A DNA stretch of 52,089 nucleotides, taken from Ruminococcus sp. (GTDB lineage Bacteria; Bacillota; Clostridia; Oscillospirales; Acutalibacteraceae). The notes beneath the pieces are model-generated. The model searched no databases, was not told the DNA's origin, and worked only from the letters and a program-made list of their open reading frames with translations. The translations under genes were made by a program, and so were the position numbers. Shown here one piece after another: positions 32,622 to 40,446 of the stretch. Each line of letters begins with the position of its first letter. The first letter of the stretch is position 1. The DNA is taken from assembly GCA_022510945.1 (NCBI GenBank), contig JAFLSK010000008.1:1-52089 (forward strand). Direction: 5' to 3'.

Positions 32622-34988
32622 ATGGGTAATTTAATGGACGAACTTAAGCTTACTTCACAGGCCCTCTACTGCGAGAAGCCTGAAAACCTTACTCCCGCGC
32701 AGCTCCACAACGCGCTCGGTAAGGTTGTTCAGACCGAAATCGCTGATAACTGGGCAAAGAGCAAGAAAAAGCACGCTTCCGGCAGAAGAGCTTACTACTT
32801 CTCCGCGGAGTTCCTTATGGGTCGTATGATGTATAATAACCTCTACTGCCTCGGTATTCTCGACGAGACAAAGGCTATGCTCAAGAAGAAGGGCATCGAC
32901 ATCAACGTTTTCGAGGAAATCGACGACGCTGCTCTCGGTAACGGCGGCCTCGGCAGACTCGCTGCTTGCTACCTCGACTCAGCAGCTACTCAGGAGGTTC
33001 CGCTCGACGGCTACGGCATTCGCTACAAGTACGGCCTCTTCAAGCAGCTCATCGAGAACGGCTATCAGGTTGAGAAGGCCGACGATTGGCAGAAGTTTGA
33101 GGATCCGTGGTGCATCCGCCGCGAGGATCAGGCTGTAACAGTAGACTTCAAGGGTCAGACAGTAAAGGCTGTTCCCTACGATATGGCTGTTATCGGCTAT
33201 GGCACAAAGAATATCAACACACTCCGCCTCTGGCAGGCTGAGGCTGTGGAGGACTTCGACTTCACCGAGTTCAACAACAGCCACTACGACAGCGCTGTAA
33301 AGGCTAAAAATGACGCTGAGAACATCTCACGCGTTCTCTATCCGAACGACAACTCCTACGAGGGTAAGGTTTTAAGACTTAAGCAGCAGTATTTCTTCTG
33401 CTCCGCTTCCCTTCAGGATATTATGCGTAACTACAAGGAGAAGTACGGCAACGACTACAGCCATTTCTCCGAGGACTACGCTTTCCAGCTCAACGATACT
33501 CACCCCGTATCAGCTATCCCTGAGCTTGTAAGACTTCTTATGCTTGACGGTCTCGGCTTTGACGAGTCATTCGAGATTGCTCGTAAGACCTGCTCTTACA
33601 CCAACCACACCGTACTCGGCGAGGCGCTCGAGAAGTGGCACGCTGACCTTATGATGGACGTTGTTCCCGAGATTTACCACATCATCTGCCTTATCGCTAA
33701 CAAGCTTCAGGAGGAGCTCACAGCTATGGGCATCAGCGAGGATAAGAAGGCTCGTATGCGCATTGTTGACAACAACACTGTTCATATGGCTCGTCTCGCA
33801 ACCTACGTTTCCACATATGTAAACGGCGTTGCTCAGATTCACACCGAAATCCTCAAGGCTGACGTGCTCAAGGATTGGTACGAGGTATATCCCGACCGCT
33901 TCCAGAACAAGACAAACGGTATTACTCAGAGACGTTGGCTCGGTCTTTGTAACCCCGAGCTCTCCGAGTTCATCACCGAGCGTGTAGGTAACGGCTGGCT
34001 CAAGGACCTCAGCAAGCTTTCTAAGCTCAACAAGATGATGGACGACGACACAGTTAAGGCGTTCAACAAGATTAAGGCTAAGAAGAAGAAAGAGCTTTCG
34101 GCTTATATCAAGAAGATGGACGGCGTGGACGTTGACCCGAATATGATTTTTGACGTTCAGGTTAAGCGTCTGCACGAGTACAAGAGACAGCTCATCAACG
34201 CTTTCTCGATTATGCTCATCTACAAGAGACTCAAGAAGGGCGAGCTCAAGAACTGGAACCCGACCTGCTTCATTTTCGGCGCAAAGGCTGCTCCGGGCTA
34301 TGCTCGCGCAAAGGCTATCATCAAGTATATCAACGAGATTGCTAAGCTCGTTAACAACGACCCCGACACCAAGGACAAGCTTCAGGTTGTTTACTGCTCT
34401 AACTACAACGTAAGCTACGCTGAGAGGCTTGTTACCGCTGCTGATATCTCCGAACAGACTTCTCTCGCAGGTACAGAGGCTTCAGGTACGGGTAATATGA
34501 AGTTTATGATTAACGGTGCTGTTACTCTCGGTACCTGGGACGGCGCTAACATCGAGATTGCCGAGCAGGCAGGCGTTGAGAACGAGTACATCTTCGGTGC
34601 AAGAGTTGAAGAGGTTGAGGCTATTAAGGACAGCTACAGCTCACGCGCTATCTACAACGAGAACGCTGAAATCAGAGAGGTTATCGACACTCTCATCGAC
34701 GGTACTGTTTCCGACGGCAACGCTCAGGGCGAGGGCAGCTTCGCAGAGCTCCATAAGGCTCTCCTCGACGGCGCTTCCTGGCACGCTGCTGACCACTACT
34801 TCGTTCTTTACGACCTTATGTCCTATGTTGACGCTAAGGTTCAGGCGAACGCTGATTACTCCGACAGAGTAGCATTCGGTAAGAAGTGCCTTGCTAACGT
34901 TGCTAACGCAGGCAAGTTCAGCTCCGACCGCGCTATCATCGAGTACGCTAAGGATCTCTGGCACGTTAACTACAGAGGCAAGAAGTAA
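32622..34988 (+). CDS. glgP: Glycogen/maltodextrin phosphorylase
   Basis: PLP-dependent GT35 phosphorylase releasing glucose-1-phosphate from alpha-1,4-glucans. The 788-residue protein shows ALGNGGLGRLAACYLDS near 103, YGIRYKYGLFKQ near 130, NDTHP near 290, and the PLP lysine in EASGTGNMKFMINGA near 620. The codon use is very even and GC-balanced, typical of a highly expressed gene. Whether glycogen or maltodextrin is preferred cannot be told. The pairing with malQ and the starch-binding secreted proteins of the window favours maltodextrins. Confidence 0.96.
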   Translation: MGNLMDELKLTSQALYCEKPENLTPAQLHNALGKVVQTEIADNWAKSKKKHASGRRAYYFSAEFLMGRMMYNNLYCLGILDETKAMLKKKGIDINVFEEIDDAALGNGGLGRLAACYLDSAATQEVPLDGYGIRYKYGLFKQLIENGYQVEKADDWQKFEDPWCIRREDQAVTVDFKGQTVKAVPYDMAVIGYGTKNINTLRLWQAEAVEDFDFTEFNNSHYDSAVKAKNDAENISRVLYPNDNSYEGKVLRLKQQYFFCSASLQDIMRNYKEKYGNDYSHFSEDYAFQLNDTHPVSAIPELVRLLMLDGLGFDESFEIARKTCSYTNHTVLGEALEKWHADLMMDVVPEIYHIICLIANKLQEELTAMGISEDKKARMRIVDNNTVHMARLATYVSTYVNGVAQIHTEILKADVLKDWYEVYPDRFQNKTNGITQRRWLGLCNPELSEFITERVGNGWLKDLSKLSKLNKMMDDDTVKAFNKIKAKKKKELSAYIKKMDGVDVDPNMIFDVQVKRLHEYKRQLINAFSIMLIYKRLKKGELKNWNPTCFIFGAKAAPGYARAKAIIKYINEIAKLVNNDPDTKDKLQVVYCSNYNVSYAERLVTAADISEQTSLAGTEASGTGNMKFMINGAVTLGTWDGANIEIAEQAGVENEYIFGARVEEVEAIKDSYSSRAIYNENAEIREVIDTLIDGTVSDGNAQGEGSFAELHKALLDGASWHAADHYFVLYDLMSYVDAKVQANADYSDRVAFGKKCLANVANAGKFSSDRAIIEYAKDLWHVNYRGKK

Positions 34989-35007
34989 TTAACAGAATAT
35001 AGTACTA

Positions 35008-35044
35008 AGCCGTTTGGTATTTTCGTACCAAACGGCTTTTTTAT
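35008..35044 (+). terminator. Terminator after glgP
   Basis: Stem AAGCCGTTTGGTA / TACCAAACGGCTT (13 bp), loop TTTTCG, then T6. It reaches the stop codon of the convergent gene at 35041. Confidence 0.93.
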
Positions 35045-35421
35045 GGCTTACATATTTTGCAGGGAATGTATCCAATCTCGGCGAGCAGGTCGCGACTGCT
35101 TGTAGAGATTTGTAAATTATGGTCGGCAATGGTGTCGACATAGCGACAGTCACTATAATGAAATCGGCGCGTATTTGTGTTGAGAATGTAGGTTATGCTC
35201 TGCGATATTTTTGAGTTGTTGTTCTTTTTCTTTGTTTTTTTCCTAGGTTTAGACTTGGTTGGGGAAGCGATTCTTACGGCTTCGGTAATATGAGTGCTGT
35301 TGTTACTTGGTTCAAAGTAGCTTTGGGTTGTATCTGAATAGTAGTAACACGCGACTATTATAGCAACGCACAACGCAAAACAGATTGTAGCAACTGCAAT
35401 ATATTTGATAATTGGTTTCAT
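35041..35421 (-). CDS. Small membrane-anchored protein with Ada-type metal-binding tail
   Basis: A 126-residue protein: transmembrane helix near residues 5-27, a Ser/Thr/Lys-rich linker with KKTKKK, and a C-terminal module YILNTNTRRFHYSDCRYV ... GYIPCKICKP. The H-x-x-x-C and C-x-x-C pattern is that of the small zinc-binding domain shared with Ada and found on secreted nucleases and hydrolases in Bacillota. No enzyme domain is attached here. ATG 35421 is used because it opens the membrane helix; the frame extends 16 codons further. A long leader with a palindromic element separates it from its promoter. Confidence 0.7.
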   Translation of the reverse strand: MKPIIKYIAVATICFALCVAIIVACYYYSDTTQSYFEPSNNSTHITEAVRIASPTKSKPRKKTKKKNNNSKISQSITYILNTNTRRFHYSDCRYVDTIADHNLQISTSSRDLLAEIGYIPCKICKP

Positions 35422-35490
35422 AATTTTCCCCGATAAATAAAAAGTGCGCAACTCCGAGGAGCCACGCACGAAAAACGCATACTCCTATTG

Positions 35491-35611
35491 TTGCAGCACA
35501 ACTTACAAATACGTTTATAAAACAAGTGTAAGATAACAGAGCATACGTTTTTACCGAAATAGGGTAAAAACATACACCTGTTTTAAACAAACGTATTCAG
35601 TTATGCTGCAA
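35491..35611. repeat. 121-bp imperfect palindromic element
   Basis: Ends TTGCAGCA / TGCTGCAA are perfect inverted repeats. Inward, CAACT, ATACGTTT and AAAACA-GTGTA blocks pair with their partners in the other arm, and the centre is GTTTTTACC-N7-GGTAAAAAC (35547-35571). The left arm has about 15 extra bases. It lies in the leader of the 35041 gene, just after its promoter. It may be a MITE-like element or a large regulatory hairpin. Confidence 0.65.
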
Positions 35612-35615
35612 GGCT

Positions 35616-35644
35616 ATTCTACCATATTGTTTTATTATTTTCAA
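35616..35644 (-). promoter_or_regulatory. Promoter of the 35041 gene (twin copy 1)
   Basis: On the minus strand TTGAAA (plus 35639-35644), 17-nt spacer, TAGAAT (plus 35616-35621). The surrounding 39-bp block 35608-35646 matches 36158-36196 at 35 positions. Confidence 0.65.
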
Positions 35645-35668
35645 TCACTAATTATATTAAATACAAAA

Positions 35669-35700
35669 GCAAGCACAACTTTTCAGTTATGCTTGCCTGT
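35669..35700 (-). terminator. Terminator after the 35735 gene, derived from the palindromic element
   Basis: On the minus strand GCAAGCATAACT-GAAA-AGTTGTGCTTGC followed by TTTTG. The 20-nt core equals the two outer arms of the 121-bp palindrome joined after loss of its interior. Confidence 0.65.
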
Positions 35701-35734
35701 TTTTGTGTGAAATTAATTGCGAATTGCGAGCAGT

Positions 35735-36130
35735 CTACTCGTCTATCATAATATCAAAATGTCGCTTATATCGTTTGGGTATTTTTATATCACAATAATA
35801 ACCCATTTCTGCGAGGAAGTCGGATATGGTTCTTATACCGTCCTTGTAAAACTCTTTAATTCTGTGCGATTTATAAGGAATATTTTTGTAAGTAGGCGGA
35901 CAAATAAAAGTCCAGTCCGCACCTTCCTTGTCAAAGATAATTCGGAAAAATTCATCAATTTCCGTTCCGCTGTATCCCACTTTGCGCAGCAGAATATGAT
36001 GTTCAACGCCGTCATCAAGATGACTTACATACGCCTTAGAGCCGTCAAAGGAAATCACCGCCATTAGCGGTTCGTTTTTTTCTATTGCGTTTTCTACGCT
36101 TTCATAATCGTTGAATTTGGTTATTTCCAT
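35735..36130 (-). CDS. Uncharacterised 131-residue cytosolic protein
   Basis: No family is recognised. The protein is acidic at the start, has no signal or membrane segment, and contains a central strand-rich part (PLMAVISFDGSKAYVSHLDDGVEHHILLRKVGYSG). It ends in a basic, Tyr/Lys-rich segment (FLAEMGYYCDIKIPKRYKRHF). It has a short leader and a promoter nearly identical to that of the 35041 gene, and its own terminator. It is more AT-rich than its neighbours. Size and composition would suit a stand-alone immunity or toxin-associated protein, but nothing in the sequence proves this. Confidence 0.6.
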   Translation of the reverse strand: MEITKFNDYESVENAIEKNEPLMAVISFDGSKAYVSHLDDGVEHHILLRKVGYSGTEIDEFFRIIFDKEGADWTFICPPTYKNIPYKSHRIKEFYKDGIRTISDFLAEMGYYCDIKIPKRYKRHFDIMIDE

Positions 36131-36165
36131 TTTTTATCATTCCTTTTGAATTATACCGCAAGGTT

Positions 36166-36194
36166 ATTCTATCATACGGTTTTATTATTTTCAA
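36166..36194 (-). promoter_or_regulatory. Promoter of the 35735 gene (twin copy 2)
   Basis: On the minus strand TTGAAA (plus 36189-36194), 17-nt spacer, TAGAAT (plus 36166-36171), about 30 nt before the start codon. Confidence 0.7.
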
Positions 36195-36248
36195 TCTAAT
36201 ATTTGCACATTTTGTTTAAACGATAATTATTACGAATTGCAAATTGAC

Positions 36249-36887
36249 TTAAACTCCCGCAATTTCTTCCAATGCGTTCGTATTCAAGACAACGACCTTT
36301 CTGTACTTCGTTTTAACGTAGCCGTTTTTTGCAAAGTCGTTTAGGATATTGCTCACCGTCACCCTCGACACCCCGACCGTGCTCGCGATTTCCTCGTGGG
36401 TGAGGCTTACGGTCTGCTTTCCGTCCTCGGTGTGCGCGCTCTGTAGCAAAAGCTGCGCGATTCGTCCGTCCGCCTGCAGGAAGGTCATCGCGTCAATCTG
36501 CGTGGACAGCTGGCGTATTCTCGTAGCCTGAATTTCGAGCAGCTCAAGCGCAAGCTGAGGGCTTTCCTTTATGAGCGTGACGAGCTTTGGCTCGTTTATT
36601 GCGACGAGCTCGGTGCTCGTCAGCGCGCTCGCCGAGCTTACGCGCGGCATTTTGTCGAAGAACGCCGCCTCGCCGAGAATCTCGCCTTGGGTCGCGGTCG
36701 AGAGCGTTTTTTCAACCCCGTCGGGGGAGGTCATATACACCCTCACTCTGCCCTTTTTGAGGTAGTAAAAGCTTTCCGCCTTGTCGCCCTGATAGTAAAT
36801 TATATCGCCCTTTGTCAGTTTTTTCGTAGCCGGCTCGCTCTCGAAAATCCGCTGGATTTCCCTGTGAATATGCAATTTGTTTTCCAT
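36249..36887 (-). CDS. Crp/Fnr family transcriptional regulator
   Basis: A 212-residue regulator. N-terminal cyclic-nucleotide-binding-like beta barrel (about 25-110: KKLTKGDIIYYQGDKAESFYYLKKGRVRVY, GEILGEAAFFD), dimer helix (LALELLEIQATRIRQLSTQIDAM) and C-terminal HTH (SLTHEEIASTVGVSRVTVSNILNDFAKNGY). There is no N-terminal cysteine cluster, so it is not a classical oxygen-sensing FNR; the effector is unknown. The start at 36887 is preferred (GGAAG 8 nt upstream) over a GTG three codons earlier. It is divergent from leuC, and an 18-bp palindrome of Crp/Fnr type lies between the two. Confidence 0.93.
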   Translation of the reverse strand: MENKLHIHREIQRIFESEPATKKLTKGDIIYYQGDKAESFYYLKKGRVRVYMTSPDGVEKTLSTATQGEILGEAAFFDKMPRVSSASALTSTELVAINEPKLVTLIKESPQLALELLEIQATRIRQLSTQIDAMTFLQADGRIAQLLLQSAHTEDGKQTVSLTHEEIASTVGVSRVTVSNILNDFAKNGYVKTKYRKVVVLNTNALEEIAGV

Positions 36888-36924
36888 TGTACTCACTTCC
36901 GCTGTTTTGTATTATCCGCTCAGC

Positions 36925-36976
36925 TTCTGCTTCGCAGAACGAGCGATGAGTGAAAAAGTGTGCTTGCACGCTTTTT
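36925..36976. repeat. Dispersed two-hairpin repeat, copy B
   Basis: TTCTGC-TTC-GCAGAA (36925-36939), CGAGCGATGAG (36940-36950), then AAAAAGTGTGC-TT-GCACGCTTTTT (36953-36976). It lies in the leader of the Crp/Fnr mRNA, in antisense orientation to that gene. Confidence 0.7.
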
Positions 36977-36984
36977 ATTGCTTA

Positions 36985-37020
36985 ATTGTAACATACTTTA
37001 CAATCTTTTGGCAATATAAT
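36985..37020. promoter_or_regulatory. Divergent crp/leuC control region with Crp/Fnr-type operator
   Basis: The palindrome TTGTAA-N6-TTACAA (36986-37003) has the geometry of Crp/Fnr-family sites. It overlaps the minus-strand -10 TACAAT (plus 36985-36990; -35 TTGCCA at plus 37009-37014, 18-nt spacer) of the regulator gene. It also takes the place of the -35 of leuC, whose -10 is TATAAT at 37015-37020. Autorepression and control of leuCD are predicted. Confidence 0.65.
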
Positions 37021-37071
37021 ATGCAATAATTAGCTTGAAAAGATTATTAAAACCCTAAAGGAGTGTTTTTT

Positions 37072-38337
37072 ATGGGAATGACTATGTCACAGAAAATCCT
37101 CGCCGCTCACGCGGGTCTGCCCGAAGTAAAGGCAGGACAGCTCATCGAGGCTAAGCTGGACTTAGTTCTCGGCAACGACGTCACAACGCCCGTTGCAATC
37201 AATGTATTCGAGGAAAACGGCGCGACCTCAGTGTTCGACAACACGAAAATCGCGATGATTATGGATCACTTCACACCGAATAAGGATATCAAGGCGGCAA
37301 CTCAGGTTAAGCAGGTGCGCGACTTTGCCGACAAGTACGATATCACAAATTACCGCGACGTAGGCGGTATGGGAATCGAGCACGCGCTCCTTCCCGAGAT
37401 GGGTATCGTGGGTCCCGGTTGCCTGTGTATCGGCGCCGACAGCCACACCTGTACCTACGGCGCGCTCGGCGCGTTCTCCACGGGCGTAGGCTCGACCGAT
37501 ATGTGTGCTGGTATGATAAGCGGCAAGGCGTGGTTCAAGGTTCCGTCCGCTATTAAGTTCAACCTCATCGGCGAGCCGCAGGGCTATGTTTCGGGTAAGG
37601 ACGTTATCCTTCATATTATCGGCAAAATCGGCGTTGACGGCGCACTCTACAAGTCTATGGAGTTTGTCGGCGAGGGCGTTAAGCACCTCAACATCGATGA
37701 CAGACTCTGTATCGCAAATATGGCGATTGAGGCGGGCGCTAAGAACGGAATCTTCCCCGTTGACGACATCACCCGCGAGTACTGCGACGGCCGCTATCAG
37801 GGCACGCCCGTCGAGTACTATCCCGATGACGACGCGGTTTATGACGAGGAATACACGATAGATTTATCGGAACTCAGACCGACTGTTTCTTTCCCGCACC
37901 TTCCCGAGAACACCCGCACGGTTGACGAAATCGGCGAGACAGAGGTAAAGATTGACCAGGTTGTTATCGGCTCCTGTACAAACGGCCGTATCTCCGACTT
38001 GCGCGCGGCTGCAAATGTGCTCAAGGGTAAGCAGCTCGCCCGCGGTGTTCGCTGCATAGTGATTCCGGGCACGCAGAAAATCTGGCAGCAGGCTATGCAC
38101 GAGGGTCTGTTTGACATTTTTGTAGACGCAGGCGCAGTAGTTTCAACTCCCACATGCGGTCCGTGTCTCGGCGGTCATATGGGTATCCTTGCGGCAGGCG
38201 AGAAGGCTATCTCCACCACAAACCGCAACTTCGTAGGCCGTATGGGTCATGTTGACAGCGAGGTCTACCTCGCGAGCCCTGCGGTTGCGGCGGCAAGCGC
38301 AATAGCAGGTTACATCATTGACCCTGCGAAGGTATAA
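37072..38337 (+). CDS. leuC: 3-isopropylmalate dehydratase, large subunit
   Basis: [4Fe-4S] aconitase-family enzyme that isomerises 2- to 3-isopropylmalate in leucine synthesis. The 421-residue protein belongs to the shorter HacA-like LeuC type. It starts [15 protein letters not shown], has the [13 protein letters not shown] substrate motif near 122, and cluster cysteines in [11 protein letters not shown] (near 302) and [11 protein letters not shown] (near 362 and 365). ATG 37072 has GGAG upstream; a GTG three codons earlier is possible. leuD follows 18 nt downstream, while leuA and leuB are not in the window. Confidence 0.95.
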   Translation: MGMTMSQKILAAHAGLPEVKAGQLIEAKLDLVLGNDVTTPVAINVFEENGATSVFDNTKIAMIMDHFTPNKDIKAATQVKQVRDFADKYDITNYRDVGGMGIEHALLPEMGIVGPGCLCIGADSHTCTYGALGAFSTGVGSTDMCAGMISGKAWFKVPSAIKFNLIGEPQGYVSGKDVILHIIGKIGVDGALYKSMEFVGEGVKHLNIDDRLCIANMAIEAGAKNGIFPVDDITREYCDGRYQGTPVEYYPDDDAVYDEEYTIDLSELRPTVSFPHLPENTRTVDEIGETEVKIDQVVIGSCTNGRISDLRAAANVLKGKQLARGVRCIVIPGTQKIWQQAMHEGLFDIFVDAGAVVSTPTCGPCLGGHMGILAAGEKAISTTNRNFVGRMGHVDSEVYLASPAVAAASAIAGYIIDPAKV

Positions 38338-38355
38338 GAAAGAGAGGTACACACT

Positions 38356-38835
38356 ATGAACGTAAAAGGTAAGGTACATAAATTCGGCGACAACGTCGAC
38401 ACCGACGTAATCATCCCCGCGCGCTATCTCAACACAGCCTCCCACAAGGAGCTCGCCGCTCACTGTATGGAGGATATCGACAAGGAGTTCGTCAACAAGG
38501 TTGCTGACGGCGACATTATGGTTGCGACCAAAAACTTCGGCTGCGGCTCTTCGCGTGAGCACGCGCCTATCGCGATTAAGGCGAGCGGCATAAGCTGCGT
38601 AATCGCGTCGAGCTTTGCACGCATTTTCTACAGAAACTCAATCAATATCGGTCTGCCGATTCTCGAGTGTCCCGCGGCGGCTGAGGCTATAGGCGAGGGC
38701 GACGTGGTTTCCGTCGACTTCGGCACGGGCGTAATCACCGACGAAACAACGGGCGAGAAGTTCCAGGCTGAGCCGTTCCCTGAGTTTATCCAGAACATCA
38801 TCGCCAAGGGCGGACTCATCAACTCTATAAAATAA
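38356..38835 (+). CDS. leuD: 3-isopropylmalate dehydratase, small subunit
   Basis: The 159-residue swivel subunit that completes the LeuCD enzyme. It shows [17 protein letters not shown] near the start, [19 protein letters not shown] near 61 and a [16 protein letters not shown] segment. Some HacA/LeuCD-like pairs also take methylmalate or homoaconitate, so substrate range is not fixed by sequence. A terminator follows. Confidence 0.96.
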   Translation: MNVKGKVHKFGDNVDTDVIIPARYLNTASHKELAAHCMEDIDKEFVNKVADGDIMVATKNFGCGSSREHAPIAIKASGISCVIASSFARIFYRNSINIGLPILECPAAAEAIGEGDVVSVDFGTGVITDETTGEKFQAEPFPEFIQNIIAKGGLINSIK

Positions 38836-38847
38836 TAATACTATCAG

Positions 38848-38875
38848 AGCCTTTCCTTCGGGAAAGGCTTTTTCC
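38848..38875 (+). terminator. Terminator after leuCD
   Basis: Perfect 9-bp stem AGCCTTTCC / GGAAAGGCT with TTCG tetraloop and T5. Confidence 0.93.
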
Positions 38876-38893
38876 TTTATTTTTTGTTTTTAG

Positions 38894-38922
38894 TTGAAAA
38901 AAACGCGCTAAAGTAATATAAT
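38894..38922 (+). promoter_or_regulatory. Promoter of the yjbQ-ddl-murF operon
   Basis: TTGAAA (38894-38899), 17-nt spacer, TATAAT (38917-38922), 39 nt before the first start codon. Confidence 0.85.
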
Positions 38923-38961
38923 TACAGTGTATATGTTTGAAATATGTTTGGAGGGAAACCT

Positions 38962-39378
38962 ATGAAAAGCTATAGAAAAGAGCTGTGGTTCAACGTGCCG
39001 CGCCGCAGACAGATTGTGCGAATCACCGAGGACGTTCAGGCGGCTATCGACGAAAGCGGAATCAAGGAGGGCTTAGTCCTCGTGAACGCTATGAACATCA
39101 CCGCGTCCGTATTCATCAACGACGACGAGAGCGGACTACACAGCGACTACGAGAAGTGGCTCGAAAAGCTTGCTCCCGAAAAGCCCTACAGCCAGTACAA
39201 CCACAACGGCTTTGAGGACAACGCCGACGCTCACCTGAAGCGCACCATTATGGGTCGCGAGGTTGTGTGCGCGATTACGAACGGCAGACTCGACTTCGGA
39301 ACGTGGGAGCAGATTTTCTACTACGAACTCGACGGCAAGCGCAACAAGCACGCTTTGATAAAGATTATAGGTGAATAA
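38962..39378 (+). CDS. yjbQ: YjbQ / UPF0047 family protein
   Basis: A 138-residue protein of the UPF0047 family. The signature is [15 protein letters not shown] near 90, followed by [21 protein letters not shown]. The family has been linked to thiamine-phosphate synthase-like activity in E. coli, but its main role is uncertain. Start ATG 38962 has GGAGGG upstream. It is the first gene of a unit with ddl (14-nt gap) and murF. A functional link with wall synthesis is not obvious. Confidence 0.9.
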   Translation: MKSYRKELWFNVPRRRQIVRITEDVQAAIDESGIKEGLVLVNAMNITASVFINDDESGLHSDYEKWLEKLAPEKPYSQYNHNGFEDNADAHLKRTIMGREVVCAITNGRLDFGTWEQIFYYELDGKRNKHALIKIIGE

Positions 39379-39392
39379 TTGGGGTGTAACAT

Positions 39393-40427
39393 ATGAAAAT
39401 AGCAGTATTAACAGGCGGGCTCAGCACCGAGCGTGACGTCGCGATTTCCTCCGGCTCAAAGATTGCGGGCGCATTGCGCTCGAAGGGACACAACGTCGTT
39501 TTGGTCGACGTGTTTATGGGCTACGAGCAGGGGTGCGAGGTCGAAAAGCTTTTTGAGGAGAACCGCGATTTAATAGAAAGCGCGGATGTTGCCGAGGTTA
39601 TCCCCGACATCGCGGCTATTAAGGAATCGCGAGAGGACAAAAGCGACTGCTTCCTCGGCAAAAACGTAATCGAAATCTGCCGCGCCGCGGATATAGCCTT
39701 TTTTGCGCTCCACGGCGGCGAGGGCGAGAACGGTCAGCTACAGGCAACCTTCGACATTCTCGGCATAAAGTACACAGGCGCGGACTACTTATCGGCAGCT
39801 TTGGCTATGGATAAGGGAATCACGAAGGCGCTTTTTGAGCAGCACAACGTGCTCACCGCCAAGGGTAGAATTTTCAAAAAGGGCGAGAACACCGACTCGT
39901 GGAACACCTTCCCCTGCGTTATCAAGCCATGCTCGGGAGGCAGTAGCGTGGGTATCGCGAAGGCCGAGAACAAGGCGCAGTTCAACGAGGCTGTCTCTGA
40001 CGCGTTTTCCTTTGAGGACGAGATTGTTGTCGAGCAGTTTATAACGGGAAGAGAGTTTTCCGTCGGCGTGCTCGGCGACGAGGTTCTTCCGCCGATTGAA
40101 ATTATCCCGACCACGGGATTTTACGACTATAAATCGAAGTATCAGGCAGGTCTCACGATAGAGGTTTGTCCTGCCGATATCACCGAAGAACAGGATAAGA
40201 TTCTGCGCGACAGCGCATACAAAGCGTTCAAGGTACTTCGCCTTAACGCCTACGCGCGCATTGACTTTATCCTTGACGAAAACAACAACGCCTACTGCCT
40301 CGAGGCGAACACCCTGCCGGGTATGACCCCGACCAGCCTGCTCCCGCAGGAGGCGGCTGCTGTTGGTATGGATTACCCGACCTTATGCGAGAAAATCGTA
40401 GAAATATCGCTTAATACTAAACACTAA
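39393..40427 (+). CDS. ddl: D-alanine--D-alanine ligase
   Basis: ATP-grasp enzyme that makes the D-Ala-D-Ala end of the peptidoglycan stem. The 344-residue protein has the N-terminal VLTGGLSTERDVAISSG, FFALHGGEGENGQLQ near 107, CSGGSSVGIAKA near 182 and YARIDFILDENNNAYCLEANTLPGMTPTSL near 286. The omega-loop reads FYDYKSKY, where the tyrosine agrees with a D-Ala-D-Ala rather than D-Ala-D-Lac ligase. An insertion of about 30 residues follows the first third (ESREDKSDCFLG region). The last codons coincide with the dispersed ACTAAACACTAA motif. murF follows 19 nt downstream. Confidence 0.94.
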   Translation: MKIAVLTGGLSTERDVAISSGSKIAGALRSKGHNVVLVDVFMGYEQGCEVEKLFEENRDLIESADVAEVIPDIAAIKESREDKSDCFLGKNVIEICRAADIAFFALHGGEGENGQLQATFDILGIKYTGADYLSAALAMDKGITKALFEQHNVLTAKGRIFKKGENTDSWNTFPCVIKPCSGGSSVGIAKAENKAQFNEAVSDAFSFEDEIVVEQFITGREFSVGVLGDEVLPPIEIIPTTGFYDYKSKYQAGLTIEVCPADITEEQDKILRDSAYKAFKVLRLNAYARIDFILDENNNAYCLEANTLPGMTPTSLLPQEAAAVGMDYPTLCEKIVEISLNTKH

Positions 40428-40446
40428 AATATAACTGAGGTGAGCT

